From CAWBLP01 sp963789495 (GTDB lineage Bacteria > Pseudomonadota > Alphaproteobacteria > Acetobacterales > Acetobacteraceae): a stretch of DNA of 64,000 nt. This document shows, piece after piece, positions 18,459 to 29,333 of the stretch. The stretch is from NCBI GenBank assembly GCA_963789495.1, contig CAWBLP010000012.1, forward strand, positions 62,001 to 126,000, given 5' to 3'. Under the pieces are notes generated by a model, which saw nothing but the letters and a program-made list of their open reading frames with translations, was not told the origin of the DNA and did no database searches. The position numbers and the translations under genes are program-made. How positions within the stretch are numbered: position 1 is the stretch's first letter; the number at the start of each line of letters is the position of its first letter.

Positions 18459-18878
18459 TCAGTGGCCGGTCAGCAGCCCGTCCACCGCCTCGATCAGCGC
18501 CCGCGCCGACTGGATGCGCTCCAGCGCCAGTTCCTCGGCGACGATGTCGGAGGCATCGACCTGGGCGTAGTGCGCCTCGGCTTCCGCCAGACGGCGCTCG
18601 CCCTCGGCCTTGTCCAGTTCGCGAGCGGCACGGCCTCGTTGGCGAGCACGGTGCAGCGCTCGGGCGTGACTCTCGGCAAAGCCGCCGGCGACGTACAGCG
18701 TGTCGGTGACGCGCTCGCTTTCATACAGCGCGATGGCGCCGCCGCGCAGCATGACGATCATCGGCTGGTGGCCTTCCAGCACGCCCATGTCGCCCTCGCT
18801 GCCGGGGATCACCACCATGTCCACCGGGCGGGACAGCAGCAGCTTCTCCGGGCTGACGATTTCGAGGTTCACCGGCAT
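18459..18878 (-). CDS. atpC: ATP synthase F1 epsilon subunit (two compensating indels)
   Basis: Epsilon subunit of F1Fo ATP synthase, coupling rotor to catalytic head. It starts at 18878 (MPVNLEIVSPEKLLLSRPVD); the N-terminal beta domain includes MVVIPGSEGDMGVLEGHQPM. The segment between about 18671 and 18620 is read out of frame: the expected VTPERCTVLANEAVPLA is in the neighbouring frame, so one inserted base near 18671 and one lost base near 18620 cancel out. The C-terminal helices (ELDKAEGERRLAEAEAHY) are back in frame. Corrected length is 139 residues, normal for the family. It is the last gene of the operon, 120 bp after atpD. Confidence 0.9.
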   Translation of the reverse strand: MPVNLEIVSPEKLLLSRPVDMVVIPGSEGDMGVLEGHQPMIVMLRGGAIALYESERVTDTLYVAGGFAESHARALHRARQRGRAARELDKAEGERRLAEAEAHYAQVDASDIVAEELALERIQSARALIEAVDGLLTGH

Positions 18879-18916
18879 GGTGCGCAATCCTAACGGTCGG
18901 AGACGAATGCCGCCCA

Positions 18917-18961
18917 GGGGCAGCGTGGTCGGGGGCAGCGTGGTCGGGGGCAGCATCGTCG
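18917..18961. repeat. Three tandem 15-bp repeats between atpD and atpC
   Basis: Unit GGGGCAGCGTGGTCG at 18917-18931 and 18932-18946 (identical) and a third copy with two changes at 18947-18961. It lies just upstream of the atpC start, within the operon's transcribed spacer. Confidence 0.85.
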
Positions 18962-18994
18962 TGGGATGGCGGGCCTGCGCCCGCCATGACGATG
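18954..18994. repeat. REP-like hairpin after atpD
   Basis: Imperfect palindrome with outer arms CATCGTC/GACGATG (18954-18960, 18988-18994) and inner arms GGCGGGC/GCCCGCC (18968-18974, 18979-18985). It overlaps the last tandem 15-mer and ends 5 bp before the atpD stop. It resembles the short GGCGGGC-type extragenic palindromes of alphaproteobacteria and could stabilise or attenuate the message between atpD and atpC. Confidence 0.6.
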
Positions 18995-18998
18995 CGAG

Positions 18999-20439
<1,441 letters not shown>

Positions 20440-20477
20440 GATGTCCTGTTCCTTGCAGACTTGCCCGTCTGACCCGA

Positions 20478-21364
20478 TCAGACGGCTTCGGCGCCGGAGA
20501 TGATCTCGATCAGTTCCCTGGTGATGTTCGCCTGGCGCGCGCGGTTGTAGTTCAGCGTCAGACGCTTGATCATGTCGCCGGCGTTGCGCGTCGCGTTGTC
20601 CATCGCGGTCATCCGCGCGCCGTGCTCGCCGGCGGCGCTTTCCAGCAGTGCGCGATAGACCTGCATCGCCAGCGCCTGCGGCAGCAGCCGGGCGAGGATG
20701 GTCTCCTCGTCCGGCTCGAACTCGTAGGTGGCGCCGCCCAGATCTTCCGCCTCACCCTCAGGCGGCGGTGGAGCGGGGATCATCTGCTGCTCGGTGACCA
20801 CCTGCGAGATCACCGAGCTGGAAGCGGTTGTACACGATGGTCGCGACGTCGATCTCGCCCGCGGCCAGCATCTGCGTGACGCGGGTCGGCGATCTCCTCG
20901 GCGTCGGAGAATTCCAGGCGGCGCTTGCCGGCATAGCTGATGTCGCCGATCGAAGCGGCTGGCCAGCTCGCGGCGCAGATAGTCGCGCCCCTTGCGGCCG
21001 ACCGCCAGGATCTTCACCGTCTTGCCCTCCGCCTCCAGCCGACGCGCCAGATTGCGTGTCGCGCGGCCGATGCTGGCGTTGAAAGCACCGGCCAGGCCGC
21101 GGTCGGCGGTGACGGCGATCAGCAGGTGCACCTGATCCTTGCCGGTGCCGACCAGCAGCGCCGGCGCGTTCGGCATGTCGGTCACCGAGCCGGCCAGCGC
21201 ACGCAGCATGCGCTCCATGCCGTTCGGCGTAGGGCCGCGCGGCTTCCGCCTGCGCTCTGCGCGCGGCGCAGCTTGGACGCCGCCACCATCTTCATGGCGG
21301 AGGTGATCTTCTGCGTCGACTGCACGCTGTTGATGCGGGTGCGGAGCGCCTTCAGGCTGGGCAT
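20478..21364 (-). CDS. atpG: ATP synthase F1 gamma subunit (five single-base insertions)
   Basis: Central rotor shaft of F1. It starts at 21364 with MPSLKALRTRINSVQSTQKITSAMKMVAASKLRRAQ and ends NYNRARQANITRELIEIISGAEAV, both classic gamma ends. In between, MERMLRALAGSV, LLIAVTADRGLAGAFNASI and TVKILAVGRKGRDYLRREL are readable, while parts near 21257, 21220, 20955, 20885 and 20820 lie in other frames, each corrected by deleting one base. Corrected length is 293 residues, as expected. It contains an insertion relative to many gamma subunits (IPAPPPPEGEAEDLGGATYE), an acidic/proline loop seen in some alphaproteobacteria. Confidence 0.9.
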
Positions 21365-21383
21365 CGTCCATCCTCGCCCTGTC

Positions 21384-21459
21384 GTCATGGCCGGGCTTGA
21401 CCCGGCCATCCACCGCGCGGTGCCAGGGACGTGACCCGATCGTGGCGTGGATGGCCGGG

Positions 21460-21476
<17 letters not shown>
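21384..21476. repeat. Long REP-like inverted repeat between atpA and atpG
   Basis: Two perfectly complementary 30-bp arms at 21384-21413 and 21447-21476 (core GGCCGGGCTTGACCCGGCC) around a 33-base loop. Each arm is itself palindromic. This is the well-known alphaproteobacterial extragenic repeat whose chance translation reads 'VMAGLDPAIH'. Here it lies inside an operon, and the atpA stop codon falls in the right arm (21460-21462). Confidence 0.9.
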
Positions 21477-23018
<1,542 letters not shown>

Positions 23019-23019
23019 A

Positions 23020-23595
23020 TCAGGCGGCTCCCTTCATGGCGTACTGCAGGCGCTGCAGGCGGGATTTCAAGGATGTATCGTACAGGCGGGCACCGACGCG
23101 GACGACGAGGCCGCCGAGCAGGTCGGGTTCGACCGATTCGCTGGATGTTGACGTTGCCGTAGCCGGCCTCGATCAGCCGGGCACGCAATTGCTGGCGCTG
23201 CACGTCGCTCAGCGGATGCGCCGAGGCGACCTGCGCGGTGATGATGCCGCGGCGCTCGGCCACCAGGCGGCCGAACGCGCTCGACGATCTCCCGCAGGTT
23301 GCGCAGCCGGCGGTTGGCGGCGATGACGCCGACGAAGTCGCGCACCGGCTTGCCGAAGCCCTCACTGCTGCAGCACGGCCAGCGCCGCCTTGGTGGCCTG
23401 GTTCACGTCGATCAGCGGCGATTCCAGCAGGCGGCGGAAATCGGCGCTGGCTGTCGATCAGTGCGGCCGAGCGCTTCCATCTGCGCCACGACCTCGTCCA
23501 GCGCGTGGACTGTCCTCGGCATGGGAGTAGAGGGCGGCGGCGTAACGGTCGGCAAGGCCGCCGCCCGATGCGATGGTCGTGCCTTCTGAGGCCAC
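23020..23595 (-). CDS. atpH: ATP synthase F1 delta subunit (six single-base insertions)
   Basis: Peripheral-stalk subunit joining F1 to the b subunits. The proposed start is a GTG at 23595 with AGGGAAG upstream, giving VASEGTTIASGGGLADRYAAALYSHAED, the usual 'RYA.AL' opening. Further segments LDEVVAQMEALG, DFRRLLESPLIDVNQ, FVGVIAANRRLRNLREIVE, AFGRLVAERRGI and ESVEPDLLGGLVVRVGARLYD are recovered by deleting one base each near 23508, 23462, 23450, 23364, 23279 and 23154. Corrected length is 189 residues. The stop (23020-23022) is separated from the atpA ATG by one base. First gene of the operon. Confidence 0.85.
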
Positions 23596-24143
23596 GAGTG
23601 TTTCTTCCCTTTGTTGGGGCCGCGCGGGAGCGCGGGCGTGGAGCATCACCGGCGCCCAGACCGGCGGCGGGCGTCTAGCATGGGGTGGGGGGGCTGGCAA
23701 CACGGTGTGGCGCCCTGCCATGCTGGTCTGTGCGTGTCGCGGCGGTAATCGGCACCCTCCCAGCCAGTATCCTGCACGGTTGGTGGAGATGCTCCACGCC
23801 TGTCGACCAGTGTATCCTGCCACGGGATTCTCCGATCTCCCGGAGCAGGGGTCGGAATTCGATACTATTACTGGCCGGGCAACCGCTCCGGCCGCGGCGC
23901 CGGCACTATCCGTGCCGCCGGCTTATCGCGGCACGACATCCCACGCGATCGGAAATCCGCTGGTGGGCGGCCGGTCCGGCCTCGCCACGGGTGTTTGTGC
24001 TGCATGCGGCGAGCAGTTTGCTGGCACTGACCGGGCTTCAGGTCACGCCCTGGGAATCCCGCCAGCACTGCAAGGCCGGCGCCCAGGGACCTGTGCCGGC
24101 GCGCAAGAAACTGGGCCGGCGCGCCATGCGTCAGCCCAGGCAA
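23596..24143. other. Intergenic region upstream of the atp operon
   Basis: 548 bp that should carry the atpHAGDC promoter. The alternative frames here have low-complexity composition and no motifs. No tRNA, repeat or clear promoter could be assigned. Confidence 0.5.
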
Positions 24144-24254
24144 TCAGGCGTGGGAGCGCTTCCAGTCCCGCCAGAGGCGCAGCCCCTCAAAGGCGCCGGC
24201 GGCCAGGGCCACCGCCGCGAGTCCACCCAAACCGATCTCGATCCAGAACTGCAT
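24144..24254 (-). CDS. Possible small single-span membrane protein
   Basis: Thirty-six codons from ATG 24254: one hydrophobic helix (WIEIGLGGLAAVALAAGAF) followed by a basic tail (RLWRDWKRSHA), the shape of a small inner-membrane protein. It lies 191 bp downstream of recR on the same strand. The upstream GGAA is too close to the ATG to be a good ribosome-binding site. It could be a chance frame. Confidence 0.3.
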   Translation of the reverse strand: MQFWIEIGLGGLAAVALAAGAFEGLRLWRDWKRSHA

Positions 24255-24445
24255 TTCCAGGGTTTCCGCGGTTATTGATTTGCCGCAATGTTGCCTCAGC
24301 GTCGGCCAGGAGGCAAGGGCGCCGCGGCATAATCGCGGCATCGGCAGGCGCTGGTGGCAGCCCTCGCGCCATCTCGCCCGGGACGAAGCGCGAGCATCGC
24401 GACACCCGCCTGCAGCGACCCGCCGCCATAGGCCCGCGATGCCGT

Positions 24446-25039
24446 TCAGGATGCGCGCCGCCCGCGCAATGCCGCCGCGAGGGTGCCATCATCCAGCACA
24501 TCCAGCGCACCGCCGATCGGCACACCCTGGCCGACCCGTGTGACGCTCACTCCCAACGGCTTCAGCCGATCGGTCAGCCAATGCGCCGTGGTGGCACCGT
24601 CCACGGTGGCGGGCAAGGCGAGGATGATTTCCGCGACGCCGCCCTCGCCGATCCGCTCCAGCAAGGGTGACAGATTCAAATCCTCCGGCCCGACACCGGA
24701 CAGCGCCGACAGGCTGCCGCCCAGCACATGGTAAAGCCCCCGATGCACCAGGGCGCGCTCGAGGGCCCAGAGATCGCCCACGCCCTCGACGACACAGATC
24801 ACCGAGCCATCCCGCTGCGGATCGGCGCAGATCGAGCAGGGATCGCTGCTGTCCAGATTGCCGCAGCGCGAGCAGGGGCGCACCGCGCGGGCAGCCTCCA
24901 GCAGCGCATGGGCCAGCGGCAGCATGCGCGAATCAGGCTGCTGCAGCATGCGCAATGTGGCACGCCTGGCGCTGCGTGGACCCATGCCCGGCAGCCGCGC
25001 CAGCAGCCCGATCAATTTTTCGACTTCAGGGCCGCCCAT
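24446..25039 (-). CDS. recR: Recombination mediator RecR
   Basis: Acts with RecO and RecF to load RecA at gaps. Protein of 197 residues: N-terminal helix-hairpin-helix LIGLLARLPGMGPRSARRA, a zinc finger with four cysteines in CSRCGNLDSSDPCSIC, and a Toprim domain starting ICVVEGVGDLWALERA with VLGGSLSALSGVGPEDLN. It is downstream of ybaB and dnaX, the standard dnaX-ybaB-recR order. 62 bp separate it from ybaB. Confidence 0.95.
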   Translation of the reverse strand: MGGPEVEKLIGLLARLPGMGPRSARRATLRMLQQPDSRMLPLAHALLEAARAVRPCSRCGNLDSSDPCSICADPQRDGSVICVVEGVGDLWALERALVHRGLYHVLGGSLSALSGVGPEDLNLSPLLERIGEGGVAEIILALPATVDGATTAHWLTDRLKPLGVSVTRVGQGVPIGGALDVLDDGTLAAALRGRRAS

Positions 25040-25101
25040 GCCTGCCTGTCATGTCCTGCAAGCGGGCCGGCTCCACTGATCAGATCCGGAGCCGGTTGCG
25101 C

Positions 25102-25425
25102 TCAGAATGGCAGCTTCATGCCTGGGGGAAGCTGCAGCCCGCCGCTGATCTTCTGCATCTCCTCGGCCGAGGCCGCTTCGATCTTGGCCTTCGCGTCGCG
25201 ATGCGCGGCCAGGATCAGGTCTTCCAGCATCTCCGTGTCCGCCGGGTCCGCCAGCTTCGGGTCGATCTTGATGCGACGCAGCTCGCCCTTGCCGTTCATC
25301 GTCACCCGCACCAGCCCGGCCCCCGACTCGCCGTCCAGCTCCATCGCCTCCAGCCGCGCCTGCATCTCCTGCATCTTGCTCTGCATCTGCTGGGCCTGCT
25401 TCATCAGGCCGGCGATGTTCTTCAT
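25102..25425 (-). CDS. YbaB/EbfC-family nucleoid-associated protein
   Basis: Protein of 107 residues that binds DNA as a dimer in this family. It has the family pattern MKNIAGLMKQAQQMQSKMQEMQARLEAMELDGESGAGLVRVTMNGKG, a coiled-coil N-terminus then a beta sheet, and ends in a conserved ISGGLQLPPGMKLPF. The ATG overlaps the dnaX stop by 4 bp, so translation is coupled. It lies between dnaX and recR as in most proteobacteria. Confidence 0.95.
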   Translation of the reverse strand: MKNIAGLMKQAQQMQSKMQEMQARLEAMELDGESGAGLVRVTMNGKGELRRIKIDPKLADPADTEMLEDLILAAHRDAKAKIEAASAEEMQKISGGLQLPPGMKLPF

Positions 25426-27392
25426 GGGTCGGGCTCCATTTCTTCCATCGGCTCCGCATCGGGCGGAGCGAAATCGGGCATATCGGGCGGCATGGCGGCG
25501 CTGTCGAGCCCGGCCCCGGTCGGCAGGCCGTAGGCGTCGGCGGCGGCATCGTGCACCGAATCGATTCGGGCGCCGGGAAAGGCGGCCAGGATCGCCTGCA
25601 CCAGCGGATGGTCCGCGGCCGCGGTCCGGCGGGCGGCATCCGCCGCATTGCCCTGTTCCGCCAGGGTCGCAGCCCCGTCTGCGGTGGACAGCGCGATGGT
25701 CCAGCGCACCCCGGTCGCCTCGGTCAGCAGGGCCGCCAGTTTCGACGCCAGGTCCTTCGGCGCGGCCGGCTGCGGCCGCAGTTCGATCACCGGGGGGGCG
25801 AAGCGCACGACATGCACCGAGTGCAGCAAATGCGCGTGCAGCATCGCCTCGCGCCGTTCCGCCACCAGCGCCGCAACATCACGGAAACTGTTGAGCACCG
25901 GCACCGTCACCGCAACCGGGTCGGGTGCGGCCAGCACGACCGGCGCACCGCCTGCGACAGCTCTGGTTCCGCCTCCCGATGGCGGCGAGGGTCTGGTTCC
26001 GCCTCCCGATGGCGGCGAGGGTCTGGTTCCGCCTCCCGATGGCGATGAGAGGGCGGTTCCGCCATCCGATGGCGATGAGGGCCCGGTTCCGCCACCCGAT
26101 GGCGGCGAGGCCGCGTTCGCCATCCCGGCCGCCCCGGCTGCCGCACTCAGCCGGCGCACCAGCTCTCCGGGCGAGGGCAGATCGGCGACATGGCAGAGCC
26201 GTATCAGCACCATCTCGGCGGCGGCGCGGCGGTCGGGCGCGGTCTCCACCTCGCCGATCCCCTTCAGCAGCATCTGCCAGGCCCGCCCGAGCACAGGCAC
26301 CGACAATCGATCCGCCAGCGCCGCGCCCCGCGTGCGCTCGAATTCGGGCAATTCCGCGCGATCCCGCAGGTTCGGAATCGACTTCAGCCGGGTAACGGTG
26401 TGCAGCAGCTCCAGCAGATCCTGCAGCACCAGGCCCAGATCGGCGCCCCGGTCATACGCCAGATCGGTGATCTCCAGCGCCTTGCGTGGTTGGCCGGCCA
26501 CAACGGCCTCCAGCAGATCGAACACCAAACCGCGGTCGGCGAGACCGAGCATGTCGATGACGGCGGCTTCGGTGACGCCGTCCTGCGCCTGGGCGATGGC
26601 CTGATCGAGCAGCGACAGCCCGTCGCGCACCGAGCCGTCGGCGGCCCGGGAAATCAGGTCGACCGCGCTGGCTTCAACCGAGACGCCCTCCTGATCGGCG
26701 ATACGGGTGAAATGCGCGGACAGCTCCGCCATGGGGACGCGGCGCAGGTCGAAGCGCTGGCAGCGCGACAATACGGTGATCGGCACCTTGCGCAGCTCGG
26801 TGGTGGCGAACACGAACTTCACGTGCGGCGGCGGCTCCTCCAGCGTCTTCAGCAACGCGTTGAAGGCGTTGCGCGACAGCATGTGGACCTCGTCGACGAC
26901 GAACACCTTGGTGCGCGCCTGCATCGGGCGGAATCGCGTGGCCTCGATGATCTCACGCACGTCGTCCACGCCGGTGCGCGATGCGGCGTCCATCTCCACC
27001 ACGTCCGGGTGGCGGTCGGCCAGGATCGCCTTGCAGTTGTCGCACACCCCGCAGGGATCGGCGGTTGGTCCGCCGGTGCCGTCCGGGCCGGTGCAGTTCA
27101 GGGCGCGGGCGATGATACGGGCGGTGGTGGTCTTTCCCACCCCCCGCACGCCGGTGAGCATGAAGGCATGCGCCACACGCCCGAGGGCGAAGGCATTGCG
27201 CAGGATGCGCACCATCGCCTCCTGGCCGATCAGCTCATCGAAACGGGTGGGTCGGTATTTGCGCGCCAGCACGCGATAGGCCGGGGCGTGGAGCTGCGGC
27301 GGCGCGGCTTCGGCATCGCCGAACAGGCCGGGGCCGGCGGGCGGCGGCGGGGCGTCTTCGGTCTGTGGGTCGTCCTCGAACAGGCCGGACAT
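25422..27392 (-). CDS. dnaX: DNA polymerase III subunit gamma/tau
   Basis: Clamp-loader ATPase of the replicative polymerase. Protein of 656 residues starting MSGLFEDDPQTEDAPPPP. AAA+ core: VLARKYRPTRFDELIGQEAM, Walker A LTGVRGVGKTTTARI, a zinc motif around CTGPDG..CGVCDNCKAI, DEVHMLSRNAFNALLKTLEEPP (Walker B) and the sensor TTELRKVPITVLSRCQRFDLRR. Domain III follows; then a linker made of about five 10-residue repeats (SPPSGGGTRP-like, DNA 25963-26110) and a C-terminal tau domain. The start at 27392 excludes an upstream extension that would run into the SRP RNA. The long tau part suggests no truncated gamma form is required; no slippery A-run is visible. Confidence 0.95.
   Translation of the reverse strand: MSGLFEDDPQTEDAPPPPAGPGLFGDAEAAPPQLHAPAYRVLARKYRPTRFDELIGQEAMVRILRNAFALGRVAHAFMLTGVRGVGKTTTARIIARALNCTGPDGTGGPTADPCGVCDNCKAILADRHPDVVEMDAASRTGVDDVREIIEATRFRPMQARTKVFVVDEVHMLSRNAFNALLKTLEEPPPHVKFVFATTELRKVPITVLSRCQRFDLRRVPMAELSAHFTRIADQEGVSVEASAVDLISRAADGSVRDGLSLLDQAIAQAQDGVTEAAVIDMLGLADRGLVFDLLEAVVAGQPRKALEITDLAYDRGADLGLVLQDLLELLHTVTRLKSIPNLRDRAELPEFERTRGAALADRLSVPVLGRAWQMLLKGIGEVETAPDRRAAAEMVLIRLCHVADLPSPGELVRRLSAAAGAAGMANAASPPSGGGTGPSSPSDGGTALSSPSGGGTRPSPPSGGGTRPSPPSGGGTRAVAGGAPVVLAAPDPVAVTVPVLNSFRDVAALVAERREAMLHAHLLHSVHVVRFAPPVIELRPQPAAPKDLASKLAALLTEATGVRWTIALSTADGAATLAEQGNAADAARRTAAADHPLVQAILAAFPGARIDSVHDAAADAYGLPTGAGLDSAAMPPDMPDFAPPDAEPMEEMEPDP
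25963..26110. repeat. 30-bp tandem repeats inside dnaX
   Basis: Four full 30-bp units at 25981-26010, 26011-26040, 26041-26070 and 26071-26100, with partial units on each side. The first two are identical; the other two differ at several positions. Each encodes ten residues of Pro/Ser/Gly-rich linker, in frame with dnaX. Confidence 0.9.
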
Positions 27393-27456
27393 ACGGGGTG
27401 CTACCTGGCCGCCGCCCCGGCCGTCACAGGGGCAGATTGGGTGCGCTGCGATAAGT

Positions 27457-27552
27457 GGGAGACCGGACAACGACCCGAGCGGAAACTCGTTGCGGCTGCT
27501 TCCTTCCGGACCTGACCGGGTTGGCGAGGCGCTCGTCCATCGCCGATCTCCC
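27457..27552 (-). ncRNA. ffs: Small signal recognition particle RNA (4.5S)
   Basis: The minus strand contains GGTCCGGAAGGAAGCAGCC (within 27494-27517), the nearly invariant SRP RNA apical loop and asymmetric internal loop that bind Ffh. The flanks pair to form one long hairpin: the proposed ends GGGAGA (27552-27547) and TCTCCC (27462-27457) are complementary, giving ~96 nt, the usual bacterial size. Position just upstream of dnaX is typical. Exact ends are inferred from pairing. Confidence 0.92.
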
Positions 27553-27872
27553 GCGCCTGCATATCATGCATTGGGGGGGAGGCGGCAAGGCTGGGACCCG
27601 TGAAACATCGGCCGGTGCAGGATCGACTGGGTGGGGTCCCAAAGGCATCGGCAAAAGAGTGTCGGGAAGGAGAGGCTTCACCCCGACCCTTGCCGGGAGA
27701 GGGCCAGGGGAAGGCGCGGATCCGCCTGGTTCCGCGGGCCTCCCGCTGCCCGCAAGACTCCCGCAAGGACGGGGAAGATAGGTTGGCGCCCGCTCCCTCA
27801 TCCAGATGCCGATGCGCCCGCGCCGTTGTCCCAGTGCCCATGGAGCAGGTTCCGGTTTGCGCCGCGCCCGGC
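27553..27872. other. Intergenic region between SRP RNA and trypsin-like gene
   Basis: 320 bp with no supportable coding frame. It includes the proposed SRP RNA promoter (27560-27588) and, around 27675-27720, a GC-rich stretch with CCGACCC...GGGAGAGGG complementarity that may be the 3' hairpin of the minus-strand protease gene's neighbour or an extragenic repeat. Confidence 0.45.
27560..27588 (-). promoter_or_regulatory. Candidate promoter of the SRP RNA
   Basis: On the minus strand, TTGCCG (27588-27583) and GATATG (27565-27560) are separated by 17 bp. The -10-like element ends seven bases before the proposed RNA start at 27552. The -35 matches the consensus well, the -10 only partly. Confidence 0.4.
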
Positions 27873-28853
27873 TCAGTGCCAGCAGAACACATGCACCGTG
27901 GCGCGCCGTGCCCGCTCGACCGCACCATCGCCCCAGGCATCGGCGGTTGCGACATCCAGGTCGGGGACCTCCCGTTGGACCAGGTCCAGCAGCCGCGTCG
28001 AGCCAGGGCCGATCGCGACACCGGTGGTCGGCATGCCCGGCACCTCGCGCAGCCGCTCGCCATCGACCATGCCTTTGATCAGCCCCACCACCGCGCCATT
28101 GGCCGGGTCGAGAATCGGGCCGCCGCTATAGCCATGGGTGACGGCGGCGGCCTGAATCCAGATCAGCAAACGCGGATCGGCAAATGCCCCGACCCCGGCC
28201 GGCAGGTGTGCATTCTCCAGCGTGGCCCAGGTCTCCTCGGGGGCCAGCCGGCCGGCCGTTGCGGGGTAACCCAGGACGAACAGCCGTTCGACGGTGCGGG
28301 CCGGCCGGCCGAGCGCCAGCACCGCGGGTGGGCGCAGATGGGCGACCTGGAGCAGGGCAATGTCGTTGCCGGTGTCGGTCGCCAGGATGCTGGCCGCCAC
28401 GAGCCTGACGAAAGAGGACACGATCTGGGTGCGCCGGCACCGGTGCACCACGTGCGCGGCGGTGAGCAGGGTGCCGTCGGTGCCGATGAAGAACCCGGTT
28501 CCGGAGGTGCCGACCCCGTCGGGGGGATCGTTCGGATGGACCACGTGCGGCAGCACGATTTCGGGCAGCGGGGCGGGCGACAGCACAGGGTCGAGCGCCG
28601 GCCGGTCGGCTGGCGCGGGCCGCGTATTCCAGCGTGGCAGGTCGCGGTCGGCCACCAGCGGCAAGGGTGCCGGCGCCGGGGTCGCGGCTGGAGGCTTGCC
28701 AATTCCCGAGACCGGCGGTGGTGGCGACAGGGGGGCTTCCCAGGGCCGCACCTGCCGCATCGCCTGCAGTTCCGGCAGGAAATACAGCAGGGCGGCTCCG
28801 CCGAGGGCGAATCCGATCGCCAGCCCTACCAGGTTCGCAATCCACGGCCGCAT
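27873..28853 (-). CDS. Membrane-anchored trypsin-like serine protease
   Basis: Protein of 326 residues: an N-terminal membrane helix (ANLVGLAIGFALGGAALLYF, residues ~6-26), a proline-rich linker (residues ~40-100) and a chymotrypsin-fold protease domain with His134 in LLTAAHVVH, Asp164 in DTGNDIALLQV and Ser243 in GYSGGPILD. No PDZ domain is present, unlike DegP/HtrA. It probably cuts proteins in the periplasm while tethered to the inner membrane; substrate unknown. The ATG at 28853 (MRPWIANL) is preferred to a GTG 17 codons upstream. Confidence 0.85.
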   Translation of the reverse strand: MRPWIANLVGLAIGFALGGAALLYFLPELQAMRQVRPWEAPLSPPPPVSGIGKPPAATPAPAPLPLVADRDLPRWNTRPAPADRPALDPVLSPAPLPEIVLPHVVHPNDPPDGVGTSGTGFFIGTDGTLLTAAHVVHRCRRTQIVSSFVRLVAASILATDTGNDIALLQVAHLRPPAVLALGRPARTVERLFVLGYPATAGRLAPEETWATLENAHLPAGVGAFADPRLLIWIQAAAVTHGYSGGPILDPANGAVVGLIKGMVDGERLREVPGMPTTGVAIGPGSTRLLDLVQREVPDLDVATADAWGDGAVERARRATVHVFCWH

Positions 28854-29333
28854 GTCCGGCGCCTCGTTCGAGGCGGGCACAGGCCGATCCGCCTCTGCTC
28901 GCACCGCAGATCTGCATCAGCAGAGGTTGCGACATGGTTGCTGCGTCGGGCGCAGGCTCCCGCGCGGGGCAGTGCTCAGGCAGGATTTCGCGACCTGAGC
29001 CATACATCCACGCGTGCGGCGGAATGCGGCGAGCCGTCGGAGGCGTTGCCCCCGAAACCCCCACCAAGGGCACAGCCCTTGGAACCAGCTCTGTTTGGGG
29101 TGGGAAGGGGCCTCGCTCGCGCTCCCTCCCCACCCAAAACGGAATCCGATTGCAAAGGCTGTGCCTTTGCTGGAGGTCCAGGAGGCGACGCCTCCTGGTG
29201 GGGTTCGGGGCAAAGCCCCGACGCTTGCCGCAACCCACCACCAGCATGCGAACGCCTGCCTGACGCCGGCGGTACAGTGGGCAAGCCGCAACGCTCCGAC
29301 TACGCTGACGCAGAAACCCCTCGGAGGAAATCC
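28854..29333. other. Intergenic region with dispersed repeats
   Basis: 480 bp between divergent genes. It is dominated by two oppositely oriented copies of the GGGGCTTTG-type repeat (29041-29085 and 29171-29220) around a GC-rich spacer, and ends in the strong GGAGGA ribosome-binding site at 29323-29328 of the next gene. Open frames here are repeat-derived. Confidence 0.6.
29041..29220. repeat. Dispersed GGGGCTTTG-type repeat, inverted pair
   Basis: The right part (29171-29220), read on the minus strand, begins GGGGCTTTGCCCCGAACCCC and matches the copy at 18303-18352 at about 84% of positions. The left part (29041-29085), on the plus strand, is a more diverged copy (CCACCAAGGGCACAGCCCTT) so the two face each other and could fold into a long hairpin. 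Confidence 0.7.

Noticed and set aside
23596..24670. Long plus-strand frame opposite recR and upstream of atpH
   Set aside because: Low-complexity composition, antisense to recR at its end, no motifs and no ribosome-binding site.
25963..26110. 30-bp spaced repeats as a possible CRISPR array
   Set aside because: Units are directly abutting without spacers, lie in frame inside dnaX and encode a Pro/Gly/Ser linker.
28126..29247. Minus-strand frame of 373 codons overlapping the trypsin-like gene
   Set aside because: It is out of frame with the protease, runs through dispersed repeats and lacks recognisable motifs.
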